Positions 48,204-58,189 of a DNA stretch of 64,000 nt are shown here, piece after piece. The notes beneath the pieces were generated by a model. It was not told where the DNA came from. It ran no database searches and was given only the letters and a program-made list of their open reading frames with translations. The DNA lies in NCBI RefSeq assembly GCF_954871325.1, contig NC_088776.1, positions 44,162,569 to 44,226,568 of the forward strand, read 5' to 3'. The stretch is from Gordionus sp. m RMFG-2023. Taxonomy: Eukaryota > Nematomorpha > Gordioida > Chordodea > Parachordodidae. The first letter of the stretch is position 1, and each line of letters opens with the position of its first letter. The position numbers and the translations under genes were made by a program.

Positions 48204-50205
48204 CTTGAAATACATATAAGAGTTAAAATATGTTTTTTGTATATTATATATATTCAGTAAAAAATTTGTTATTTTCTTAAATATCAATATACAGTTTTCA
48301 TATTTCACATAACTTACTATAATTAAGTAAATTTATATTGAACAAATCGTTGTTGTTGGAGTAAACTTTGACTTTTTTTAAAAAAAGAATGAGACTAGGA
48401 TTTGATCCATTATCAAGGCTGAAGTTAGTCAGTGCAAAGGATTTCCCAGTTTAGTGGGTTTAATTTTAAAAGAATATTTAGAAATTAAAATTTGGTTCTA
48501 TATTAGCATTCTATTACAATAAAAATAGTTTATAGCCCTTAGCTATCTAAAAAAGTTTATTAAAAAATGTATCGACTAGATTTAAATAGATTTATTTTAG
48601 AAAATTAGATATTAATTATATTAGTAACTTAAGGACTAGTAGAGTTGGAGATGGGTATTATAGATGAACAATGCTACTTAGGATAAATAATAATACATTT
48701 TTTTTTAATTCTAAAAATTAAAATTATTATAGTAATATGTCATTTTTATTCATGTAAAATTCTTGAACTCGACTTCTAATACTATATCAATAAAATATTG
48801 CGTACCAAAATATTAATAATTTTAAATGAGGCTTAACAAATACTTTTTGACTAGCTCCGGCAATGATTTTACAGGCCCCACAGTTTTGAATTAGTTGAGG
48901 CAAAAATTTATTTTTATTTTAAATTGATTTTAAGAAAAAGTGTAATTAAAGAAGAATTTTGTTAATTTATTATTATAAGTGATAATAGAAGCTATCATAA
49001 CTGTAAAATCGGATATGATAATAATTTTTTAGCCTATTAAAATTTTGAACAAAATCTGCGCTAACTTACCCTGATCTCTCCTACTATTTGTATCCTCCAT
49101 AAAAATTTAAGCATTTATTCTTGTCCCTAGTTTCTATTATACCTGTTGTAATATTCAAATGAGTAAGAAAAATGAATAAAAAAGATTTATCCAGATAGAT
49201 AAAGTTCAACAAGATTATTTAAGTTTGTTGTTTAAACACTATGTAAATGAGTGTTTGTTATGGTTTTTCTTTCATTTTTTTGGAAGAATGCACTTCTTTT
49301 ATTTTTCACCTATACTTTTGCTTTTTCTTATATTAATTTTATTTTTCTTTTAATTTTTGTTAATTTTTCCTTTTATGTTAATTTATATTGGATTAATTTT
49401 ATATATAATATAAAGAAATTAGAATTTGTGTTTAATTTTATTTTTCTTCTATTTTATTTCTAGGTACAAAATCTTGTTTTCTACAATACCCATGTTAAAA
49501 TGTATAAAATGAGAAATCCACAAAGAAATTATTTTTAAATTAATGACTAAATATTATCTTTAATAAATTTTATAATAACCTGCATTATTCTAGTCTCTTT
49601 GGAATTAATAACTAAATTTATATTAGAGACCAGAAGAACCTTACTAAAATTCGACTGGATATTCCTGAGCTCGGGGTATTTGGGAGGGGTTTTAAAATAA
49701 TATTAAAAATCTTGACAGAGCTTGACCCAAAAATAAATAAAAAATTTCAAAGCTGGGTCAGGTTTTGAGATTTATTACAATAAATTAACATTGTTTCAAC
49801 TAATCAGTTCAAAAGTATATGATGGGTATTTTAAACATCATCATCTCGTTAATTAGATTTTCCTACGAAAAAATTAACAAAATACATACAAAATGACCAA
49901 AATTTAAACAATTAAAATGGATCTTGGCCACCAAATAACTAATGTTTTAAAAAAAAAGTATCATCGAAATTTTTTTTAAACCTAGATGGGGCCAGAAATT
50001 TAAATATATGATTGTTAATATGAATATTTTATATTTTAATTCTATAAATATATGCTTTTCAAATTATTATATATAGCCCTTCCAGGCACGTAACTGCCCC
50101 CCCCCCCATTCTAATTAATCTGTTATCATAAATATCATTTTGAGCTAATAAAAATTTTCCCGCTACACATCCCCCATTCCCTTAAAAATGTATACAATAT
50201 ATTAC
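48204..50205. other. AT-rich stretch upstream of the first receptor exon found
   Basis: Should hold part of an intron of the receptor gene. I searched the minus strand for EGF, LDLR-A and YWTD motifs and saw none. The 70-codon plus ORF at 49251 is low-complexity F/Y/L. Confidence 0.45.
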
Positions 50206-50209
50206 TATA

Positions 50210-51150
50210 AAGAAGAATTAGAAACAAAAATGAGTGAAAGTTAATAACTTTTTAAAATAATGACCATAATTCAAAATTTTTCGAAAAAAGCATTTTGATA
50301 AAAAAAAATAAGTGAAAACCCAAAATTATTTTTTATAAAATTATAATAGCCAAAGGTCTACAATAAGTGGACCTAAAGACCTCCAATAAAATTTATGTGG
50401 AAAAACCTTACCTAATAGTGCCCCCACCCCTAGAAAAATCTTGGGTACGCCTGGCGCCTTTACAATGAGGAAAAATATTTATATTATTATTTATTCAAAA
50501 AAGAATTTGAAAGAAAAATTAGTAAAAGTTAGATAAAGACTATAATTCAAAATTTTTAGAAAAAAATAACCAAAATTATTTTTATAAAAATATAATCTAG
50601 TCATGCTTACAATAAGTGGACATAGAGACCTCCAATAAAATTGATGTCGAAAAAACAACAGATAATCCCCCCCTCCCCCCCATAAGAATTTCCTGGATAC
50701 GCCTTGGGTGACTCAATCAAAGATAACTAACAGATAGGTAGTGTTCTTAAACGACTCGTTTTGAGCCGATTTTTAAAAACGGCTAACTCAATATTTCATC
50801 CAGAATAGTATTAAGCAAGCCTGAAGATTTTGTGAGCCGTTTAACAACACTACAGATAGGCTAGTAAAAGAAATGGTAAATAATGGCTAATACAAAATAA
50901 ACCCAACTTATTATAAATTTTAGTAGCAAAAAATTATGAACAAGAGAAAAGTAATAATGCAAAAAAATAATTGCTTTGTCAGGAAATGATAAAAATAAAT
51001 AAGTATAAGTTAATAATTGTAAAAATAATTAATATTTGATTGAAATATTTTAAAAAGAAAACATAAAAAAGAATAAAACCAAAATAATTTTGAAAAATAC
51101 ATAACTTGGCCAAAGGCCTGCAAAAATAAATAAAATTCATCACATAACCC
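50210..51150 (+). repeat. Three tandem copies of a hAT-end repeat
   Basis: 50210-50460, 50470-50706 and 50980-51150 share GAATTNGAAA, AGTTAATAAC or similar, CCAAAATTATTTT, CCAAAGGCCT or similar, ACAATAAGTGGAC and TCCAATAAAATT. The first two end in a poly-C tract plus CCTGGATACGCC or GGGTACGCCTGG. A reversed copy lies near 16080-16200. Confidence 0.6.
50739..50852. mobile_element. 114-bp hAT MITE with perfect target duplication
   Basis: Left TAGTGTTCTTAAACGACTCG, right (reversed) TAGTGTTGTTAAACGGCTC; CAGATAGG on both flanks (50731-50738 and 50853-50860). Internal GAGCCG/CGGCT motifs. Non-coding. Confidence 0.85.
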
Positions 51151-51524
51151 TAAACTAAATTTTCGATTTTTAGTGCATGCTTTTTATATGGAATTAAATT
51201 AAAAGGTATAAATTCAAATTATAAAAAATGAGCGAATATTATATACATAAATTAGCTATTTACATATTTTTATAGCAATTTGCCTCATAAAGGATCATTT
51301 CAAACTTGAAATCTATCATAACTTGCAATGTATCCTTTTAAACTTAGTTTCAACTCAATACTGTTAAAGTAGCTGCTGAAAGTAGCTCGCTACATTAGCG
51401 GTGATTCTTTTTTGAGGATCGGCAGCTATGGCGGAAACGTTTAGTCGTCTTTTGATAAAATCTCGAAAAATATTTTTTCTTGGCTAAAATCTTAATTTAG
51501 CCATTTATTAAAAAGGGCCTAAAT

Positions 51525-51965
51525 CATAGACCTTCATGGGCCGGGTATGGGTCTAATATTAAACTTTCTAGCGGGCCTGGGCCGGGCCTGGATTTTTAAT
51601 TTTTTTTAATGAGCTTGAGCTGGGTTTGGGCCTAAAATTATTAAATTTAAATTTAGATTATTTTTTAAACAGTTGCTAATTTAAAGAAATATTGCCTTTT
51701 TTCCTTCTAATAATAATAAATTTCAGTATTGTAAACAAAATGATTGCCTAAATATACTTAAATATTATTTTCATTAAATGAAAAAAAATTAAATTTGTGG
51801 ATATGGGCTTGGGCCGGGTTTGTGAATTTTTTTTGAAACTTATCATGGGCTTGGGAATTTTTTTTAACATTAGATATGGGCCGGACCGGGCTTGGACCTA
51901 AAAAATTTTTTTACTCGGGCCTGGGGCGGGCTTGGTCAAAAAATTAAGGCTCATGAAGGTCTCTG
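51525..51965. mobile_element. GC-patterned hAT MITE with perfect target duplication
   Basis: Left CATAGACCTTCATGGGCC, right (reversed) CAGAGACCTTCATGAGCC; GCCTAAAT on both flanks (51517-51524 and 51966-51973). GGCCTGGGCCGGGCC-type blocks and A/T runs inside. Same family style as 32074 and 46239. Confidence 0.85.
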
Positions 51966-52122
51966 GCCTAAATAGAGGTTTTTAACAAAACTATGTGTCA
52001 ATGTAAAACAATAATTTTTTAGAAAAAAAATATATAACGGGACCTGTGTATTTTTATCTTGGGAGAACCCAAGGTCCTCTGTTAAGACTCCCCTGCTATC
52101 ATACTTCATCAACATCTAATAC

Positions 52123-52906
52123 CAGGGATCCAAACCGAACCTAAACCTCTAAAAAATTCCTAGCCGAACCTGAACCGAACCGCTAAAATGCCTCTGAACC
52201 GGTTCGAGTCTCATAATTTTATGCTTATAAAATAATGTGTAAGTTATTACTAGTAGTATATTGTAAAAATTTTAATTATATTCAAATTGTTTTAAAAATT
52301 ATTATCAATCACATTTGATTGATAAACGTCAGTCATAATTTTTATAAACTTTAAAATATTGCCATTTTGCAATATTTTATAAATATTTTAAGCTTATAAA
52401 TTATAATGCCTAGAAAAAAATTTAATCTAATATATAAATTTTTACATATAGTATTATAAATGACACATCAAATCTGATATCATACTGGCAATGCCAGCTA
52501 CCCAAGTTAGTGTCGAAGGATGTTTTTCAAAAATTAAATTTATATTATCTCCTTATAGATGTAATTTGAGTGAGACGAATTTTAAAAATATATTAATTGT
52601 GCAGCTTAGTAATAAAAAAATCTAAGTAATTGTTCATATTTAAATTAATCATTGATATATTTATTTGTTATATTTGTGCAATTAATAAAAATGAAGGTTT
52701 TTATTTTAATTATGAAATAAAAATTTTTTTTTCCTGATACATAATCCTAATGTAGGTTTGAATACAAATGTGTTCAAACCGGTTTTTAGAGGTTCGAACC
52801 GAACCGATATTTTTATTTTTTGCGAACCGAACCTGAACCTTGAACCGTTATTTTTATCCGAACCTGAACCTGAACCAAACCGATATTCGTTTCGGTTTGG
52901 CAGTTG
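52123..52906 (+). mobile_element. Small hAT with GAACCG-rich ends and a transposase scrap
   Basis: Left CAGGGATCCAAACCGAACC; right (reversed) about CAACTGCCAAACCGAA, each followed by repeated GAACCG/GAACCT. At 52489-52610 the plus strand reads MPATQVSVEGCFSKIKFIL, then NLSETNFKNILIVQL, the hAT dimerisation end, like that of the hAT at 43694. The rest of the gene is gone. Confidence 0.7.
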
Positions 52907-53097
52907 TAATTTCTTGTAAATAAATAAATACAAGTAATTAATTTTCTTGTTCTTAAGATTTTTTTAATATTAAAATAATGTTTTAGAAGTCTTAGTCTAG
53001 TTCACAGATAATATCTTCTATAAATGCAGCAGAGCATACATTGTAGATAATAAGATTTTCAATTATGGATGATTTGTTATATAATATTTATACCGCC

Positions 53098-53284
53098 TAG
53101 CGACATTTTATCACACGACACTTTATCATGCGACACTTTATCATGCGACACTTTATCATGCGACACTTTATCACGACGACACTTTATCATGACGACACTT
53201 TATCACGATGACACTTTATCACGACGACACTTTATCACTCAGTCATTTGATAACGCGACACTTTATCACGCGACATTTTATCAT
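53098..53284 (+). repeat. Left subterminal array of the MULE (15-bp unit)
   Basis: About eleven copies of CGACACTTTATCAYG, 15-16 bp apart, interrupted once by AGTCATTTGATAACG. Mirrored at 56010-56215, interruption included. Confidence 0.93.
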
Positions 53285-54177
53285 GATATACTTAAAACTT
53301 AATTTATTATAATTGAAAAGTTAAATTTTGATAATATCTCATTTTTTGACTTTTCCGTCTAAATTCCAATATTTAAAAAATATAAATTAATTTTTTATGT
53401 TAACGCGACACTTTATCATGATATACTTAAAACTTAATTTATTATAATTGAAAAGTTAAATTTTGATAATATCTGATTTTTTGACTTTCATCATGATATA
53501 CTTAAAACTTAATTTTAAATATTTGAAAAGTTAAATTTTGATAATATCTCATTTTTTGACTTTTCCGTCTAAATTCCAATATTTAAAAAACATAAATTAA
53601 TTTTTTATGTTAACGCGACACTTTATCATGATATACTTAAAACTTAATTTATTATAATTGAAAAGTTAAATTTTGATAATATCTGATTTTTTGACTTTCA
53701 TCATGATATACTTAAAACTTAATTTTATATATTTGAAAAGTTAAATTTTGATAATATCTCATTTTTTGACTTTCATCATGATATACTTAAAATTTAATTT
53801 TATATATTTGAAAAGTTAAATTTTGATAATATCTCATTTTTTGACTTTTCCGTCTAAATTCCAAAATTTAGAAAATATAAATTAATTTTTTATGTTAACG
53901 CGACACTTTATCATGATATATTTAAAACTTAATTTTTTATAATTGAAAAGTTAAATTTTGATAATATCTTATTTTTTGACTTTTCCATCTAAATTTCAAT
54001 ATTTAAAAAATTTAAATTAATTTTTTTTGTATTTTTTTTATTGAGAAAAACTCATATTTTAATTTACATAAATATAATTTTTTTTAACTTAATTATCATC
54101 TTATATAGGGAAACAGGAGACATAAGCAATAATTTTCTATTTATACTTTTTATTAATAAGTAACTATAAATCAATAA
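53285..54177 (+). repeat. Left inner arm of the MULE, block repeats
   Basis: Seven or so copies of a block from GATATACTTAAAACTTAATT to TTTTTTGACTTT, some extended by TTCCGTCTAAATTCCAAT and GTTAACGCGACACTTTATC. Block length alternates between about 70 and 200 bp. Confidence 0.88.
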
Positions 54178-54356
54178 AACACCACACTTAAATTAATGTG
54201 TTTATCTATTGATATTTTTTAAGCTAATCGTTTTTTCACAAAGATTTATAATTTTTACATGTATTTACCCATAAATATAATAATATATTTTTTTCTATAT
54301 ATACCTCAATTTTCTATATTATTATATATTAAAGAATATTTTTTTTATTAATTATA

Positions 54357-55321
54357 ATGTTTGAATTAGGATTTACATCGAAAAATAAACCTACTCTTTT
54401 ATATCAAAATTACGAATATACTAAATTTAGGACAAATAAAAATGAATCAATATGCTGGAGATGCGCCAAATATAAATCTCTAAAATGCCATTCTTTTATT
54501 ACAACAAAATTGAATGATATCTTAAAAGGTCCCCTTGATCATACTCATGAGGGTAACATTTCAAAATCTTATGCCCGAAAAGCAATATCAGAAATGAAAG
54601 TGAATATTCTAGTCCTTCTTTGGTCCATGCTTCAACATTGTTAAATTATGATAATATGACTTGATGGTTATGCCAAATAAGTCTGCCCTTTATCGATCCT
54701 TACAAAGGCATAAAAAATCGATCTCTACCATTATATTGCCTCCTATCCCTAAGGATCTCACTTTCTTATATCCGGAATGTTACAGAGATATGCTCAAATA
54801 CGATTCTGGACCAGATGATAATTTAAGATATATAATGTTGAGCACGGAAGAACTACTCGAAGGATTATCAAGATCGGATATATGGATATGTGATGGTACC
54901 TTTAAAATTGTACCTGAAATATTCTTCCAACTTTCCAACTTTATACCATCCACTTTCAAATTGCACCGGGCGCGAATCCTGTTGGTATATATTGCTTATT
55001 ACCAAATAAAACGGCGCATACATATGCAAGGATGATAAAAGTAATCATATTATATATTTTAAGAGATGTCTATGGAATAAACACAATTCCACGTAAGAAG
55101 GTGTCGCCCGAACAACAAATTGTGTTGAAGGGTGGCACTATGGAATTCAATCCTTATACCAATGTTCTCATCCAACACTATGGAAATTTTTAGATGGGAT
55201 ACAAAAAGATATGCAGAAACATAAAGCTCTATATCTTCAAGTCGTGATGGGAACAACACCGTACTTATCAAAGAAATATGAAGATATAAAAAGACGAATT
55301 CAGATTTGTGTTTCAAATTAG
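54357..55321 (+). pseudogene. FLYWCH-MULE transposase gene, broken and internally shortened
   Basis: 54357-54644 is a FLYWCH finger: LGFTSKNKPTLLYQNYEYTK, SICWRCAKYKSLKCHSFITT, DHTHEGN. 54661-55035 continues with LPPIPKDLTFLYPECYRDML and SRSDIWICDGTFKIVPEIFF, the MULE region with the first catalytic Asp (DGTF). After a frame shift come LPNKTAHTYARMIK and, by 55135, WHYGIQ, then HPTLWKFLDGIQKDM and YEDIKRRIQICVSN, a usual MULE C-terminus. The middle, which should carry the second Asp and the Cys/His motif, is nearly absent. Confidence 0.85.
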
Positions 55322-55417
55322 ATTGTCGGATTCTTTAATATTTTTAAAAGCTATTGCCCATATTTCGTGCAATTAAATATATTATAAATAATTTATATTT
55401 TTTACTCGTGATATATT

Positions 55418-56009
55418 GATTTATAGTTACTTGTTAATAAAAAGTATAAATAGAAAATTATTGCTTGTCTCCTGTTTCCCTATATAAGATGATAATTAAG
55501 TTAAAAAAAATTATATTTATGTAAATTAAAATATGAGTATTTCTCAATAAAAAAAATTAAATTAAATTTTTTAAATATTGGAATTTAGACGGAAAAGTCA
55601 AAAAATGAGATATTATCAAAATTTAATTTTTTTCAAATATATTAAATTAAGTTTTAGGTATATCATGATAAAGTGTGGCGTTAACAAAAAAAAATTAATT
55701 TAAATTTTTTAAATATTGAAATTTAGACGGAAAAGTCAAAAAATGAGATATTATCAAAATTTTATTTTTTCAAATATATTAAATTAAGTTTTAAGTATAT
55801 CATGATAAAGTGTCGCTTTAACATAAAAAATTAATTTAAATTTTTTAAATATTGGAATTTAGACGGAAAAGTCAAAAAATGAGATATTATCAAAATTTAA
55901 TTTTTTCAAATATATAAAATTAAGTTTTAAGTATATCATGATGAAAGTCAAAAAATGAGATATTATCAAAATTTAACTTTTCAGTTATATTAAATTATGT
56001 TTTAAGTAT
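55418..56009 (-). repeat. Right inner arm of the MULE
   Basis: Reverse copy of the left inner arm (landmarks CTCCTGTTTCCCTATATAAG, GACGGAAAAGTCAAAAAATG, AGTATATCATGATAAAGTGT). Has fewer blocks than the left arm. Confidence 0.88.
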
Positions 56010-56215
56010 ATCATGATAAAATGTCGCGTGATAAAGTGTCGCGTTATCAAATGACTAAGTGATAAAGTGTCGTCGTGATAAAGTGTCATCGTGATAAAGT
56101 GACGTCATGATAAAGTATCGTCGTGATAAAGTGTCGTCTTGATAAAGTGTCGTCGTGATAAAGTGTCGTCGTGATAAAGTGTCGCGTGATAAAGTGTCGC
56201 GTGATAAAGTGACTC
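56010..56215 (-). repeat. Right subterminal array of the MULE (15-bp unit)
   Basis: About twelve copies of CGTGATAAAGTGTCG or variants. Reverse of the left array. Confidence 0.93.
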
Positions 56216-56450
56216 CAAATCATTTATACATATAGCTCTTTTTCTTTTGAAAAAAGTTATTATATTTCTGAAAAAGGATAGAGTTACTGCACCTTTCAAT
56301 AACATTATTGTTAGCTAAAAATAGGGCCATTTTAAAAATATCAGCAAAAAAAAGATTCCCAAATTATAATTTTATGTAAAATCTACTTTGTCTTAACATA
56401 TTGCCCTGTTTCTTTTGGGCTATATATTTTGATTTAATTAGCCCTTGATG

Positions 56451-58180
56451 CAGGCGCATAACCAATCCCCATAGAAAATTTGATTGTTTTCATAAATATC
56501 ATTTTAAGCTATTAAAAATTTAACCCCCCCCCCCCCCCATCAAAATTTTACAAATATTTGAATATCAATTTTCCAACATATTATTCAAAAATATTAATAA
56601 AATGGAAAAATATTTAGTCAAAGAGATTGAAATCAAACGATAATTTATTTTATTAAATTCAAAATTATCAGTGAGTTATAATTAATAAGTATTTTTAATA
56701 ATATTTTAATTATTAAAAAATATCTATAATTTTTTAATATTTTTCATTTTTACTTCCATTTTGTAGAACAGAAGAAATAGAAATAAATAAGTTAAATAAG
56801 GCTGAGCGTGAAAAAAAGTAATGTGTCGTCAGAAGCGATATCATTATTGAATTCAATTGATCAATCAGAGTTTATCATTGCTGCTAGTTGCATCAATAAA
56901 TTATTTTTAGCTCACTACTTTGTAGAAATTTACAAAAACCAAATTTAGATTTGGTTCAGGTTATTGATTTGGCGCAAAATATATATGAACAGGTAGATAC
57001 AATAAGAATGAATGTAGATAAATATTTTATTTTCATAATATTTATCTAGACGTTAAATCAAAGGCTAAATTTTATGATATAACACTAATTAAACCTCGCA
57101 CCTAGGCCATTATTGAGATGTAAAATAAATATTGGTTTAACTGAAGAATATTATAAAATATCCATTTTCATCCCATTCTTAGATACTTTTTTATTGCAAA
57201 TAAAAGTACGGAAAAAACAAGTCTTTAGCAATTTTCAAGTTTTATTACCCAAAGATCCTTCTTCGTTTTCTAATGCCACTGTTGGTAAAATTAAATATTT
57301 AGCAAAATTTTATTCCTATGTGATTGATACTGAAATAAATTTACTCAGTGAATTCGAATTGTGGTATAAATATTTACTATGTTTATCTATTTTACCTGAG
57401 CATTCTATTGATGTGCTCAATTGGTGTAAAGAAACCTTGGCTCAATTTCCTAATATTTTGAAGTTGTTTTATATTCTTGCATGTTTGCCTATTACAACAA
57501 GTACGAATGAAAGGACTTTTTCCAACTTGAGAAGGTTGAAAACATATTTACGAAGTACTACTTCCGAATCTCGGCTAAATGGGTTAGCTTTGTTAAATAT
57601 CCACAGATATTTGGCGACGACAAACGAAATTCTTGATGAATTGGCAACATTCCCACGAAAATTAAAAATCAAATTATAATTATAGTATTTAATAAAATTT
57701 TTTGTATATTATTGTATTTGATAAGAAGTTAAAAAAAACTTGTTTTTTAAATTATTTTCTAGTCAATATTTTATACACACTACTATTAGTATTGCAATAA
57801 AAATAATATATTATACTTATATTGTATGAGAATTTAAGCTGAGGTTAGTTTTTAAAGCAAATTTTATAAAAAATCACATTAAACTTTATTTCAACTTTAC
57901 ATTTAAAAACTTAATTAAATATAATATATCTTACATAAAATAATAAAAAATAGGCTTGTAATATCCATAAGCAAGAACTAGTAAATAATAGTTAAAAATA
58001 GAAATATAATTATTATTAAATTATGAATAATTTAATAGAATAGCTAAAACATAAGACCCGGCCGAAGGCTGGGTGGGAGTGGAAGCTAACCGAAGGCCAG
58101 GTAAAAGGGATTTGAGGGCGAAGCCTCCAAAAAATCCCCCCCCCCCCACCCCATATAAGAAAATCCTGGATACGCCACTG
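56451..58180 (+). mobile_element. hAT element with CAGTGGCGTATCCAGG-type ends
   Basis: Left CAGGCGCATAACCAATCCCC, right (reversed) CAGTGGCGTATCCAGG. Flanks CCTTGATG (56443-56450) and CTTTGATG (58181-58188) are an 8-bp duplication with one mismatch. Poly-C tracts sit just inside both ends. Contains a partly open transposase. Confidence 0.78.
57113..57679 (+). pseudogene. hAT transposase C-terminal half (ZMYM1/DUF4371-like)
   Basis: 188 codons open: KVRKKQVFSNFQVLLPKDPS, then ILACLPITTSTNERTFSNLR and RLKTYLRSTTSESRLNGLAL, the hAT dimerisation region in the form seen in ZMYM1-like transposases. Upstream, 56830-57060 gives worn pieces such as EFIIAASCINKLFLAHYF and LDLVQVIDLAQNIYEQVD in other frames. 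The N-terminal half with the catalytic domain is missing. Not functional as read. Confidence 0.82.
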
Positions 58181-58189
58181 CTTTGATGA

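Larger units (their letters stand above)
53094..56221 (+). mobile_element. MULE with long inverted arms of 15-bp tandem repeats
   Basis: Left arm about 53095-54177 and right arm about 55418-56221 are inverted copies: outer arrays of CGACACTTTATCACG-type 15-mers, then repeats of a block with AAGTTAAATTTTGATAATAT and TTTTTTGACTTTTCCGTC, then AGGAGACATAAGCAATAAT next to the gene. ATTTATAC lies at 53086-53093 and 56222-56229, a possible 8-bp duplication, though the last bases of the two arms differ. A broken FLYWCH/MULE transposase sits between the arms. Confidence 0.8.

Noticed and set aside
54178-54356. Promoter of the MULE gene
   Set aside because: Only A/T-rich sequence; no TATA or initiator can be told from background.
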